Shown one piece after another: positions 37,936 through 45,121 of a DNA stretch of 64,000 nucleotides. The translations under genes and the position numbers were made by a program. This DNA is from Nocardiopsis dassonvillei subsp. dassonvillei DSM 43111 (GTDB lineage: Bacteria > Actinomycetota > Actinomycetes > Streptosporangiales > Streptosporangiaceae), in assembly GCF_000092985.1 (NCBI RefSeq), contig NC_014211.1:186001-250000 (forward strand), read 5' to 3'. Numbering within the stretch: position 1 is the stretch's first letter; every line of letters begins with the position of its first letter. The notes beneath the pieces were generated by a model that saw only the letters and a program-made list of their open reading frames with translations, searched no databases and was not told the DNA's origin.

Positions 37936-38618
37936 TCCGTGTGCTGGTCGTGGACGACGACGTGCGGGTGGCGCGCAACCACCAGGAGCTGGTGGAGTCG
38001 CTGCCCGGGTTCACCGTGGCGGGGGTCGCGCACACGGCCGCCGCCGCCCTCACCCAGATCCGGGGGCACCAGCCCGACCTGGTGCTGCTCGACCTGCACC
38101 TGCCCGACGCCTCAGGGATCTCGGTGATGCGCGCCCTGCGCGCCGCCGCCACCAGCGCCGCGCCCCAGCGGACGGACTTCCTGATGATCACCGCCGTGCG
38201 CGACATCGGCCAGGTGCGCTCGGCCATGCACGGCGGGGCGGTCCACTACCTGCTCAAGCCGTTCCCGCTCAGCGTGCTGCGCGACCAGCTGGAGCGCTAC
38301 GCCGTGGCGCGCCGGAGGATGGACGCCGACGGGGAGGCCACCCAGCAGGAGGTGGACCGGCTGTTCGGGCTGCTGCGCCCGGCCGGGGGCCGATCGCTGC
38401 CCAAGGGGCTGACCCCGACCACCGTGGACCTGGTGGCGGGAGTGCTGCGGGAGGCGGAGGGGGACGTGTCGGCCTCGGAGGTGGCCGAGCGCGCCGGGGT
38501 GTCCCGGGTGACCGCGCGCCGCTACCTGGAACACCTGTGCGCGGTCGGCCGGGCCGAGCTGCGCATGCGCTACGGCTCGACGGGGCGCCCCGAACACCTC
38601 TACCGCTGGACGGCCTGA
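37932..38618 (+). CDS. CitB/DcuR-type response regulator
   Basis: A 228-aa response regulator. The receiver domain (1-125) has the acidic pocket VVDDD, phosphorylated Asp in LVLLDLHLPD (near residue 54), and a Lys in HYLLKPF. The C-terminal ~70 residues are a helix-turn-helix (SASEVAERAGVSRVTARRYLEHL) of the CitB type. It is phosphorylated by the kinase just upstream (ATGA overlap). Targets are not obvious in the window. Its end overlaps the convergent Uma2 gene by 19 bases. Confidence 0.93.
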   Translation: MIRVLVVDDDVRVARNHQELVESLPGFTVAGVAHTAAAALTQIRGHQPDLVLLDLHLPDASGISVMRALRAAATSAAPQRTDFLMITAVRDIGQVRSAMHGGAVHYLLKPFPLSVLRDQLERYAVARRRMDADGEATQQEVDRLFGLLRPAGGRSLPKGLTPTTVDLVAGVLREAEGDVSASEVAERAGVSRVTARRYLEHLCAVGRAELRMRYGSTGRPEHLYRWTA

Positions 38619-39244
38619 GCCTCCTCGGGTTCGCCGCCGATGTGCTTCCTCCACGCGCCTTCGGCCACCAACCAGTGCGGCACGAGCCTGAGGGGGAAAG
38701 GCGAATCGGTCTCGAAGACGTCCTCCCCGTGGACCTGGGTGATCTCCTGGTACTGGCCGTTTTCCAGGCGTAGCTCGACGATCCCGACCTTGTCGGGGAG
38801 CGGATTGATGACCCAGTAGGAGGGGATGCCGAACGCCGCGTATTCGTGGCGCTTGGTGTGGTTGTCCCGTAGGACGCTTTCAGGGGAGACGATCTCCACG
38901 GCAAGAAGCGGGGGAACGTCGAAATAGCCCTGTGACGGCAACTCGCAGTCGAAGACTGCCAGGTCAGGGATACGGTGGTGAGTTCGCTCGGCGTTCAGGT
39001 CGATGCCGGGACCTTCACCGATCTCCAACGCGTCCGGAGCCACGGTACCGAGATGGAAACCCAGGCGGTAGGAAACGCGAGTATGCAGGGGTTTGGGGGC
39101 TGGCGACACGTCAAGCCGCCCGTCGACCAGCTCGTACCGCCGACCGTCGTCCGGCGTTTTCTCCAGGTCGTCCACGGTCAGGCGTCGTTCGGGTGCTTCC
39201 GGGTCCTGGTAGTCATGGCCAACATCATGCCTCCTCGTCTTCAT
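38600..39244 (-). CDS. Uma2-family (PD-(D/E)XK-like) protein
   Basis: A 214-aa member of the Uma2/DUF820 family, a large restriction-endonuclease-like fold group common in actinobacteria and cyanobacteria. Motifs: GRRYELVDGRLDVSPAP, HHRIPDLAVFD and PPLLAVEIVSPESVLRDNHTKRHEYAAFGIPSYWVINP, which hold the PD..E.K-like active-site residues. Function in the cell is unknown. ATG at 39244 is chosen (MKTRRHDVGHDYQ); the longer frame is a shadow. GC is slightly lower than in neighbours, suggesting an accessory gene. Confidence 0.87.
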   Translation of the reverse strand: MKTRRHDVGHDYQDPEAPERRLTVDDLEKTPDDGRRYELVDGRLDVSPAPKPLHTRVSYRLGFHLGTVAPDALEIGEGPGIDLNAERTHHRIPDLAVFDCELPSQGYFDVPPLLAVEIVSPESVLRDNHTKRHEYAAFGIPSYWVINPLPDKVGIVELRLENGQYQEITQVHGEDVFETDSPFPLRLVPHWLVAEGAWRKHIGGEPEEAQAVQR

Positions 39245-39379
39245 GAGGGCCAGTATTCTGACGCACGCTCGGTTACCGGCGGGTTTCGCGGAGAAAGCCT
39301 CGCAAGGGTGTTCGAAACCCGGCCCTGCACCTGGCCCCTTACCCCCGGAAGTGTCGGTGGCCCGTGTCACACTCATCCC

Positions 39380-39748
39380 ATGTTGGACCACCTCGGAATC
39401 CAGGTCAGCGACCCCGCGGCCAGCGCCGCCTTCTACGACGCGGTCCTCGCCCCGCTGGGCGCCCGCCGCGTCCTCGACTACGGCGAGAACGTCGGCTACG
39501 GCACGTCCGGACCCGACTTCTGGATCGGACCCGCGCCCGCACCCGGTGAGGCCCGCGAGTCGCACTTCGCCTTCACCGCGCCCGACCGGGCTGCGGTGGA
39601 CGCCTTCTTCGCCGCCGCCGTCGAGGCGGGCGCGGAGGTGCTCCACGAGCCGAAGGTCTGGCCGGAGTACCACGAGCACTACTACGGCGCGTTCGTCCGC
39701 GACCCGGACGGCAACAACGTCGAGGCCGTCTCGCACGTGCCCGCCTGA
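39380..39748 (+). CDS. VOC-family (glyoxalase-like) protein
   Basis: A 122-aa single-domain vicinal-oxygen-chelate protein: MLDHLGIQVSDPAASAAFYDAVLAPLGA at the N-terminus and YYGAFVRDPDGNNVEAVSH at the C-terminus, with His and Glu metal ligands in the usual places. Members act as dioxygenases, lyases or resistance proteins; the substrate cannot be told. ATG at 39380 matches the family start. Single gene. Confidence 0.9.
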   Translation: MLDHLGIQVSDPAASAAFYDAVLAPLGARRVLDYGENVGYGTSGPDFWIGPAPAPGEARESHFAFTAPDRAAVDAFFAAAVEAGAEVLHEPKVWPEYHEHYYGAFVRDPDGNNVEAVSHVPA

Positions 39749-39890
39749 CCGGCCCGGCCAGGAACACGCCACCGCGCGGGCGGCCGCGGAGCCGGTCCTG
39801 CCGCCCGACCAAGCACGCCACCGGGACCCGGGCGACGGGAACGGCGGAGGCCTCCACGGGCCTCCGCCGTCCCAGCCGTCCCGAGGCTTC

Positions 39891-41036
39891 CTAGCGGGTG
39901 CCGACGGCGCGCCTGCCCGTGGCCGCCTCCGCCGCCGCGACCGCGCTGTTGAGCGACACCTCGCCCAGGAGGCCGGGCGCCGCCACCGCGTCACCCGCCA
40001 GGTAGACGCCGTCGCCCCGGTCCACGGCCGGGCGGTCCCGCCACGTGTACCCCGGCAGGTCCAGCGCGCCCGTGCGCCCGCGCGCCACCTGGTCGCGCCG
40101 CCACGTCACCCGCTCCCGCCATCCCGGCAGGGACAGGTCCAGGAACCGCTCCAGCCGCTCGGCGACCCGCGCCCGGGACTCACCCGGCCGCACCGGCAGC
40201 TGCGCCTGGACCAGCTCCTCGCCCCCGGGGGCGAGCGTGCGGTCCACCAGTGAGTAGCGCTCCAGGAAGCCGCACTCGTCGGCGTCGAAGACGATGAAGG
40301 GGTCCCGGCCGCGCCGCAGCCCCAGGTCCACCATGAGGGCGTGCCCGCTCTCCCACTCCAGTGAGTCGTCGCCGAGCAGCGCGCGGGCCGAGGCCAGCGA
40401 CGTCGCGACGATGGTCGGGGTACCCGGGAGCGCGTCCACCCGCTCGCCGGTTCCCACGCGCACCCCCATCTCCCGCGCCCGTCCGGCCAACCGCTCCACC
40501 AGCGAGGACCAGCCGCCGACCAGGTACTTCGGTGAGGGCCAGCCGGGGTTGGTGACCCGCAGGAACCGCTCCCAGACGAACGCGGCCGACAACCGCGACG
40601 GGTCGGAGTCGAACAGCGCCACGCCCATCATGTTCACGGCCACGCGCGCGGGCTCCGCGCCGAGCGCCTCCCGCGCCCACGAGCCGAAGTCCCGGTCGTG
40701 CGGAGCGCGCAGCCGCCGCCGCGCGGCGGCCCGGAGCAGGGCGACCGGCGGCGCTCCCACACGCCCCCGGTCGCGCACGCGCACCCGGGGCACGGCGCGC
40801 GCGGGGAAGGGCAGGTGGGGCGGGAGCAGGTCGCGTTCGGCCAGCCAGGAGAACAGCGGGCCGTCGCCGTACAGCACGTGCGGCCCCTCGTTGGCCGTGT
40901 ACGGCGGTTCGGTGGAGCGCGCCCGCCCGCCCAGGGTCCGGTGCGCCTCCAGCAGGGTGACGTTCGCGCCCCTCTCGGCGCTGGCGATGGCCGCGGTCAG
41001 TCCGGCGAGCCCACCGCCCACAACGGTGATGTCCAT
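39891..41036 (-). CDS. FAD-dependent oxidoreductase (phytoene-desaturase-like)
   Basis: A 381-aa flavoprotein. MDITVVGGGLAGLTAAIASAERGANVTLLEAHRTLGGRARS is the FAD-binding fold with GxGxxG and the downstream GGR; GDGVYLAGDAVAAPGLLGEVSLNSAVAAA is the second FAD motif. The family includes amine oxidases and carotenoid desaturases; substrate unknown. It follows the ECF41-type sigma gene by four bases and has its own ECF41-like promoter with leaderless spacing, so it is probably the main target of that sigma factor. ECF41 sigma genes usually sit next to a small oxidoreductase-type gene. Confidence 0.85.
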   Translation of the reverse strand: MDITVVGGGLAGLTAAIASAERGANVTLLEAHRTLGGRARSTEPPYTANEGPHVLYGDGPLFSWLAERDLLPPHLPFPARAVPRVRVRDRGRVGAPPVALLRAAARRRLRAPHDRDFGSWAREALGAEPARVAVNMMGVALFDSDPSRLSAAFVWERFLRVTNPGWPSPKYLVGGWSSLVERLAGRAREMGVRVGTGERVDALPGTPTIVATSLASARALLGDDSLEWESGHALMVDLGLRRGRDPFIVFDADECGFLERYSLVDRTLAPGGEELVQAQLPVRPGESRARVAERLERFLDLSLPGWRERVTWRRDQVARGRTGALDLPGYTWRDRPAVDRGDGVYLAGDAVAAPGLLGEVSLNSAVAAAEAATGRRAVGTR

Positions 41037-41040
41037 GCCA

Positions 41041-41949
41041 CTAGGACGGTTCGGGCGCCCGCAGACGTGACATCTTGTCGGGATTGGCCACGAGGTACAC
41101 GTGCCGCACACGGCCCTCGGCGGTGATGTCCAGGGACAGCAGCGCGACCACCCTGTCCCCGACGGAGACGACCGCCGCCGGTCCGCCGTTGACCTCGGTG
41201 ACCGCCGACCGAGGCTCCTCCGTGCCGTCCAGGCCCGCGGAGACGAGGAAGCGCTCCGCGTTGCGCGGCCGCGCCAGCACGGACAGGAACCGGCCGACCC
41301 TCGCCGCGCCCTCCAGGATCCGGTGGGGCGCCCTGGTCCGGCCGCCGCTGTCGCTGACCAGCGTGACGTCGTCGGCCAGCAGGCCGGTCAACCCCTCCAG
41401 GTCACCCTCCAGGCAGGCTCCCAGGAAGCGCTCGGTGATCCGCCGCCGCACGGCCCGGTCGGCCTCGAACCGCGGGCGCCTGTCGCGTACGTGCTCGCGC
41501 GCCCGCCGGGCGAGCTGGCGGGTGGCGGCCTCCTCCCGGCTGATCACCGCGCCGATCTCGGCGTAGGGCATCTGGAAGGCCTCGCGCAGTACGAAGACGG
41601 CGCGCTCCAGCGGGCTGAGGGTCTCCAGGACCACCAGCAGCGCGAACTCCACCGAGTCCGCGAGTTCGGCGTGCTCGGCCCCGCCGGGGACGTCGCTGAC
41701 CGGTTCGGGCAGCCAGTCGCCCACGTAGGACTCCCGCCGGGACCGGACGCTGCGCAGCCGGTCGATGGCCAGCCGGGAGGTGACGGTGACCAGGTAGGCG
41801 CGCGGGTCCTCCACCGCGGCCGGATCGACGGAGGACCAGCGCAGCCAGGCCTCCTGGACGGCGTCCTCCGCGTCGGAGGCGCTGCCGAGGATGCGGTAGG
41901 CGACACCGGTCAGCAGGGAGCGGTGCTCTTCGAAGACATCGGTGGTCAT
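41041..41949 (-). CDS. ECF41-type RNA polymerase sigma factor with SnoaL-like C-terminal domain
   Basis: A 302-aa sigma factor, long for an ECF. Sigma region 2 is at ~5-75 (AYRILGSASDAEDAVQEAWLRW), region 4 at ~110-165 (PLERAVFVLREAFQMPYAEIGAVI), and a C-terminal SnoaL-like domain at ~180-302. The three ECF41 marks are present: WLPEP in the linker, DSGGRTRA (DGGGR-like) and NPDKM near the end. In this class the C-terminal domain controls sigma activity in place of an anti-sigma factor. ATG 41949 lies 8 bases after a TGTCACG-N17-CGTC promoter, implying autoregulation. Confidence 0.93.
   Translation of the reverse strand: MTTDVFEEHRSLLTGVAYRILGSASDAEDAVQEAWLRWSSVDPAAVEDPRAYLVTVTSRLAIDRLRSVRSRRESYVGDWLPEPVSDVPGGAEHAELADSVEFALLVVLETLSPLERAVFVLREAFQMPYAEIGAVISREEAATRQLARRAREHVRDRRPRFEADRAVRRRITERFLGACLEGDLEGLTGLLADDVTLVSDSGGRTRAPHRILEGAARVGRFLSVLARPRNAERFLVSAGLDGTEEPRSAVTEVNGGPAAVVSVGDRVVALLSLDITAEGRVRHVYLVANPDKMSRLRAPEPS
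41045..41072 (-). promoter_or_regulatory. ECF41-type promoter of the FAD oxidoreductase
   Basis: On the minus strand TGTCACG (41072-41066), 17 bases, then CGTC (41048-41045), ending 8 bases before ATG 41036. It overlaps the 3' end of the sigma gene. Matches the known ECF41 promoter form (TGTCACA, then CGTC 16-17 bases on). Confidence 0.75.
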
Positions 41950-41957
41950 GACAGGCA

Positions 41958-41985
41958 GACGTACCAGCTCCGGCCGTACGTGACA
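41958..41985 (-). promoter_or_regulatory. ECF41-type autoregulatory promoter of the sigma gene
   Basis: On the minus strand TGTCACG (41985-41979), 17 bases, then CGTC (41961-41958), ending 8 bases before ATG 41949. Sequence, spacing and distance to the start are the same as in the promoter at 41045-41072. Confidence 0.78.
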
Positions 41986-42135
41986 TCCCCGGGCGCGGAA
42001 CGGGTCCTCCCGGCCGGCGGACGGGGCGGCGGGGCCCGCGCGGGGAGATCCGCCGACCCACCCTCCCCGAAGGCGGGAGGAGGAGTGGCTGTAGCGTGGC
42101 GCGGTCAGAGCGCGGACGAGGAGGAGGCAGCCGCT

Positions 42136-42672
42136 GTGTACCGACTGCGCGGGTGGGAGCCGGGGGACGCCGACCGGGTGCTGGAGGCCTTCGCCGAGCC
42201 GGAGCTGGCCTGGCAGTCGCCCGAGGTCCCCGACACCCCGGAACTGGCCGCCGCGTGGATCGACCGGCAGCGCGTCCGGGCGGAGGAGGGCACGGCCTTC
42301 GGTTTCGCGGTCGTCGAGGACGGCGGGCCGGTGCTGGGACACGTCCAGGTCAACGTGACCAGCAGGGCCCACGACACCGGCTGGGTCTCCTACTGGACCC
42401 TGGCCGAGGCGCGGGGCCGGGGTGTGGCCACGGCCGCGACGCTGCTGGTGAGCGAGTACGCCTTCGCCGAGGCGGGCCTGTTCCGGCTGGAGCTGGGGCA
42501 CCGGCTGAACAACCCGGGATCGTGCGTGGTGGCGCGCCGGTCCGGATTCCGGCCGGAGGGGATCGAACGGCGCAAGCTGCGCTACGGCGCGGAGCGCTTC
42601 GACACGGGTGCGCACGCCCGGCTGGCCACCGACCCGGTGGAGGGCGTCGATCCGCGGCCCTGCGCGTCCTGA
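42136..42672 (+). CDS. GNAT-family N-acetyltransferase
   Basis: A 178-aa acetyltransferase of the RimJ/RimL-like group. The acetyl-CoA site is visible as YWTLAEARGRGVATAATLLVSEYAF, and the C-terminal LGHRLNNPGSCVVARRSGFRPEG is typical of the family. It probably acetylates a protein N-terminus or small amine; the substrate is unknown. GTG at 42136 has GAGGAGG 8 bases upstream; the long frame before it runs antisense to the sigma gene and is not real. Confidence 0.9.
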   Translation: MYRLRGWEPGDADRVLEAFAEPELAWQSPEVPDTPELAAAWIDRQRVRAEEGTAFGFAVVEDGGPVLGHVQVNVTSRAHDTGWVSYWTLAEARGRGVATAATLLVSEYAFAEAGLFRLELGHRLNNPGSCVVARRSGFRPEGIERRKLRYGAERFDTGAHARLATDPVEGVDPRPCAS

Positions 42673-42706
42673 GCGCTCTGTCCGCCCTGTCCGCCACAGA
42701 CACAGA

Positions 42707-42738
42707 ACGCGGGGCGCGGCGTGCGCCGTGCCCCGCGT
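42707..42738. terminator. Bidirectional hairpin terminator
   Basis: ACGCGGGGC (42707-42715) pairs with GCCCCGCGT (42730-42738), with an inner CGGC/GCCG extension. It lies between the ends of the convergent acetyltransferase and small secreted-protein genes. Confidence 0.6.
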
Positions 42739-42786
42739 CCACCCCCACAGAAGGTCGTGCGCAAGAGGTTCGTCGTGTCGACGGGC

Positions 42787-43002
42787 TTAGTCCTCGACGG
42801 AGATGCCGTTCGTGCTGGTGCCGGAGGCCACGTTGCAGTCGCCGCCCAGCTCGAAGCCGGTGAAGGCCAGCACGTTGGCGCAGATCGGCACGGTGACGTT
42901 CTGGATGTTGGCGTTGTTGTCGGCGGCGGCGGTGCCGGACATGGCGCCCAGGGCGAGGCCGGTGGCGAGGATGAGGCCGGAGACGGAGGCGAAGCGCTTC
43001 AT
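42787..43002 (-). CDS. Small secreted Cys-pair protein (paralog 1)
   Basis: A 71-aa protein. MKRFASVSGLILATGLALGAMSGTAAA is a signal peptide; the mature ~44 residues (DNNANIQNVTVPICANVLAF...GGDCNVASGTSTNGISVED) hold two Cys and a hydrophobic, beta-prone VTVPICANVLAF stretch. Size, secretion and Cys spacing recall chaplins and other aerial-surface proteins, but it is not a chaplin by motif. A near paralog lies 95 bases upstream (43098-43310). Function unknown; surface or aerial development is a guess. Confidence 0.75.
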   Translation of the reverse strand: MKRFASVSGLILATGLALGAMSGTAAADNNANIQNVTVPICANVLAFTGFELGGDCNVASGTSTNGISVED

Positions 43003-43097
43003 GGTGTTGGTCCTTTTCGGTTCGTGGTGTGATCGTTGGTGCTGACGGAACCCGTGGATCCCGCTGTGACCGAGCCGGGTGCGAGGGCGGGCCGGTC

Positions 43098-43310
43098 CTA
43101 GTCGTTGACGGAGATGCCCTTCGTGGACTCCCAGTCGATGACGTTGCAGTCGCTGCCGCTGACGCCGGAGGCCGCGAGGACGTCCAGGCAGATCGGGATG
43201 GTCACGTTCTGCACGTCGGCGTTGTTGTCGGCGGCGGCGGTCCCGGTGAAGGCACCGAACGCGAGGCCGGTGGCGAGGACGAATCCGGAAACCTTGGCAA
43301 TACGGGACAT
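43098..43310 (-). CDS. Small secreted Cys-pair protein (paralog 2)
   Basis: A 70-aa protein closely similar to the one at 42787-43002: signal peptide (MSRIAKVSGFVLATGLAFGAFTGTAAA), then DNNADVQNVTIPICLDVLAASGVSGSDCNVIDWESTKGISVND. The two Cys and the GIS(V)xD end are shared. ATG 43310 is preferred over the upstream 43334 because AAAGGTAAGAAGA lies just before it. Both paralogs read in the same direction and could share a transcript. Confidence 0.75.
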   Translation of the reverse strand: MSRIAKVSGFVLATGLAFGAFTGTAAADNNADVQNVTIPICLDVLAASGVSGSDCNVIDWESTKGISVND

Positions 43311-43566
43311 TCTTCTTACCTTTCGGAAGTTCAAAACAGGGTGGCTGCATCCGCCGGAATTAACTTAGCGTAGTCGAGGACGTGCTTGGAGTACTTTCAG
43401 GGAAGAATCCAGAGTTTCCCTGGAGTTTCTTCGGCTTCGGGGTAGGCATGCCGGACATATCGTCGCTTCGTCGGGTGAAGGTTTTATCCAGCCGAAATCA
43501 GGGTCAGCGGCGATGTACGCCGAATACATCGGAACCCGGATTTGTCCGGTATCAGGCGCACGAAAA
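43311..43566. other. Intergenic region without a gene
   Basis: Lower in GC than the coding DNA around it. It must hold the promoter of the small secreted-protein pair (minus strand), but I see no clear -35/-10 pair and no RNA gene. Confidence 0.4.
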
Positions 43567-43594
43567 AGGCCCGCACGGCTGGCCGTGCGGGCCT
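43567..43594 (-). terminator. Intrinsic terminator
   Basis: AGGCCCGCACGGC pairs perfectly with GCCGTGCGGGCCT (13-bp stem, 2-base loop); on the minus strand it is followed by TTTTTCG. It ends the Gln/Gly/Tyr-rich protein gene. Confidence 0.85.
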
Positions 43595-43611
43595 GTTACT
43601 CGATCGCGGGA

Positions 43612-44127
43612 CTACCAGCCCTGCTGCTGCCCGTATCCCGGGTACTGCTGCCCGTATCCGGGCTGCTGGCCGTAGCCCGGCTGCTGCCCGTACCCGGGGT
43701 ACTGCTGCTGGTCGTATCCCGGGTACTGCTGCTGCCCGTATCCGGGCTGCTGGCCGTACCCCGCGTACGGGTCCTGCGGCTGCGCGCCCGTCGGCGGGTG
43801 CGGGTAGGCGTGCTGCTGGCCCGAGGGCTCCTGCTGGTGCTGCTGCTCGGCCTTGGCGGCGTCGTCCTTCTTGCTGTCGGGGTCCGGACGGAAGATGAAC
43901 AGACGGGCGGGCTTGTCACCCTCGTCGCCCGGGGTGATCAGGTCCAGCCGCCACCCGGCCTCCTCGATCCCCTCCAGGATGCGCGTCAGCCCGGGGCGCA
44001 GCTTGCTGGAGGCCTCGTCGTAGGCGTTCACCTCCAGCTGGATGATGAACATCCGGCGCTTCTGCTGCGCGGCGACCTTGGCGTGCTCGACGACCGTGCT
44101 GTCCCTCACGACCTGCGTGACGCTCAT
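43612..44127 (-). CDS. Protein with Gly/Tyr/Gln/Pro-rich disordered tail
   Basis: A 171-aa cytoplasmic protein. Residues 1-95 form a compact domain (VEHAKVAAQQKRRMFIIQLEVNAYDEASSKLRPGLTRILEGIEEAGWRLDLITPG) that I do not recognise. Residues ~110-171 are low-complexity, with repeats of PGYGQQ/YPGYDQQ like prion-like or phase-separating tails. Similar domain-plus-tail proteins occur in actinobacteria as hypotheticals. ATG 44127 matches the start of the domain. Single gene with its own terminator. Confidence 0.8.
   Translation of the reverse strand: MSVTQVVRDSTVVEHAKVAAQQKRRMFIIQLEVNAYDEASSKLRPGLTRILEGIEEAGWRLDLITPGDEGDKPARLFIFRPDPDSKKDDAAKAEQQHQQEPSGQQHAYPHPPTGAQPQDPYAGYGQQPGYGQQQYPGYDQQQYPGYGQQPGYGQQPGYGQQYPGYGQQQGW
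43615..43790. repeat. Degenerate short repeats coding (Y)PGYGQQ units
   Basis: About ten imperfect units of 15-21 bases (variants of CTGCTGCCCGTATCCGGG) make up the 3' end of the gene. They are in-frame coding repeats rather than a CRISPR array. Confidence 0.85.
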
Positions 44128-44281
44128 GAATAACCGTACCCATCTGCTCTGCGTGGAGCTTGCCGTACTCGTCGGGCTGACACCCGGTCATCCGCGTCCA
44201 CCGTGGCGGGGCTCCGCCGGGCTCCGCAACCATCATGCCCCCTGGAGGCGCATCTGGCCACAGAGAGCCGCGGGCACCCCC

Positions 44282-44950
44282 TCAGGAGGAGGCGGCAGCG
44301 GCGCGGACGGCCTCGGCGACGGGTGTCTCCCCGTTCACCAGGTTGAGAACCCTGCCGACCGTTCCCGGTTCGTCCAGAAGGGCGACGATCACCGAGGCCA
44401 CGTCGTCACGGGTCACCGCGTCGCGCTCGACCTCCCCGCCCAGCTCCACCCTGCCGGTGCCCGGGTCGTCGGTCAGCCGGCCCGGGCGCAGGATCGTCCA
44501 GTCCAGCTCCAGGTCGCGCTCGCGCAGGTCGGCGTCGGCGGCCCGCTTGGCCTCCACGTACGCCGCCCACGTCTCGTCGGTGCCCTCCGGCACGGGTTCG
44601 TCCACGCCGATGGCCGACACCTGGACCAGGCGGCGCGTGCCCGCCAGGGAGGCCGCGTCGGCGGTCAGCACGGCGGCCTTGTGGTCGACGGTCGCCTTGC
44701 GGGCGGCGCCGCTGCCCGGGCCCGCGCCCGCGGCGAACACGACGGCGTCCGCGTTCATGAGTTTCTCCGTCAGCTCGGTGACGGTGGCCTTCTCCAGGTC
44801 GATCACGACCGGTTCGGCACCGGCGTCGACGACGTCCTGGGTGTGGTCCGGGTTGCGGATGAGGGCGACGGGCTCGTCACCTCGGTCGGCCAGCTGCCTG
44901 GCCAGCCGCAGCGCGATCTTCCCGTGTCCTCCGGCGATGACGATACGCAT
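44282..44950 (-). CDS. NAD(P)-binding SDR-type oxidoreductase
   Basis: A 222-aa atypical short-chain dehydrogenase/NAD(P)H-binding protein of the YwnB/NmrA-like group. MRIVIAGGHGKIALRLARQLADRG is the dinucleotide fold; LDWTILRPGRLTDDPGTGRV and RDDVASVIVALLDEPGTVGRVLNLVNGETPVAEAV are typical of the family. Substrate unknown; some relatives are redox sensors. ATG 44950 lies 7 bases after a TACGCT -10 (leaderless). Confidence 0.87.
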   Translation of the reverse strand: MRIVIAGGHGKIALRLARQLADRGDEPVALIRNPDHTQDVVDAGAEPVVIDLEKATVTELTEKLMNADAVVFAAGAGPGSGAARKATVDHKAAVLTADAASLAGTRRLVQVSAIGVDEPVPEGTDETWAAYVEAKRAADADLRERDLELDWTILRPGRLTDDPGTGRVELGGEVERDAVTRDDVASVIVALLDEPGTVGRVLNLVNGETPVAEAVRAAAASS

Positions 44951-44957
44951 GGGGGAG

Positions 44958-44963
44958 AGCGTA
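44958..44963 (-). promoter_or_regulatory. -10 element of the leaderless SDR gene
   Basis: TACGCT on the minus strand ends 7 bases before ATG 44950, the spacing seen at menG, rarD, msrA and the lacI-type gene. Confidence 0.45.
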
Positions 44964-45029
44964 TGCCCTCATGGTGCGGTCGGCGGGGTGGTGCGTCTGT
45001 CCGCCGTGTCACACCCGGCCGCCCGGCGG

Positions 45030-45115
45030 GTCCGGGTCCCGCATGCCAGCGGCGCGGGGCCCGTGCCGTACGGACCCCGGCGCGTCCGGGCCCCGCACCC
45101 CGGCGGGACCCGGAC
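45030..45115 (-). terminator. Long inverted repeat after the kor operon
   Basis: GTCCGGGTCCCGC (45030-45042) and GCGGGACCCGGAC (45103-45115) are perfect 13-bp arms 60 bases apart, with smaller GC-rich pairs between. It lies just after the korB stop and could close a branched terminator structure. Confidence 0.4.
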
Positions 45116-45121
45116 ACGGCC

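Noticed and set aside
39365-39371. TGTCACA near the VOC gene as a third ECF41 promoter
   Set aside because: No CGTC 16-17 bases downstream, and it lies only 8 bases before the start codon.
43615-43790. Regular short repeats suggesting a CRISPR array
   Set aside because: Units are 15-21 bases, directly joined and in frame with a Gly/Tyr/Gln-rich coding tail; there are no spacers and no cas genes.
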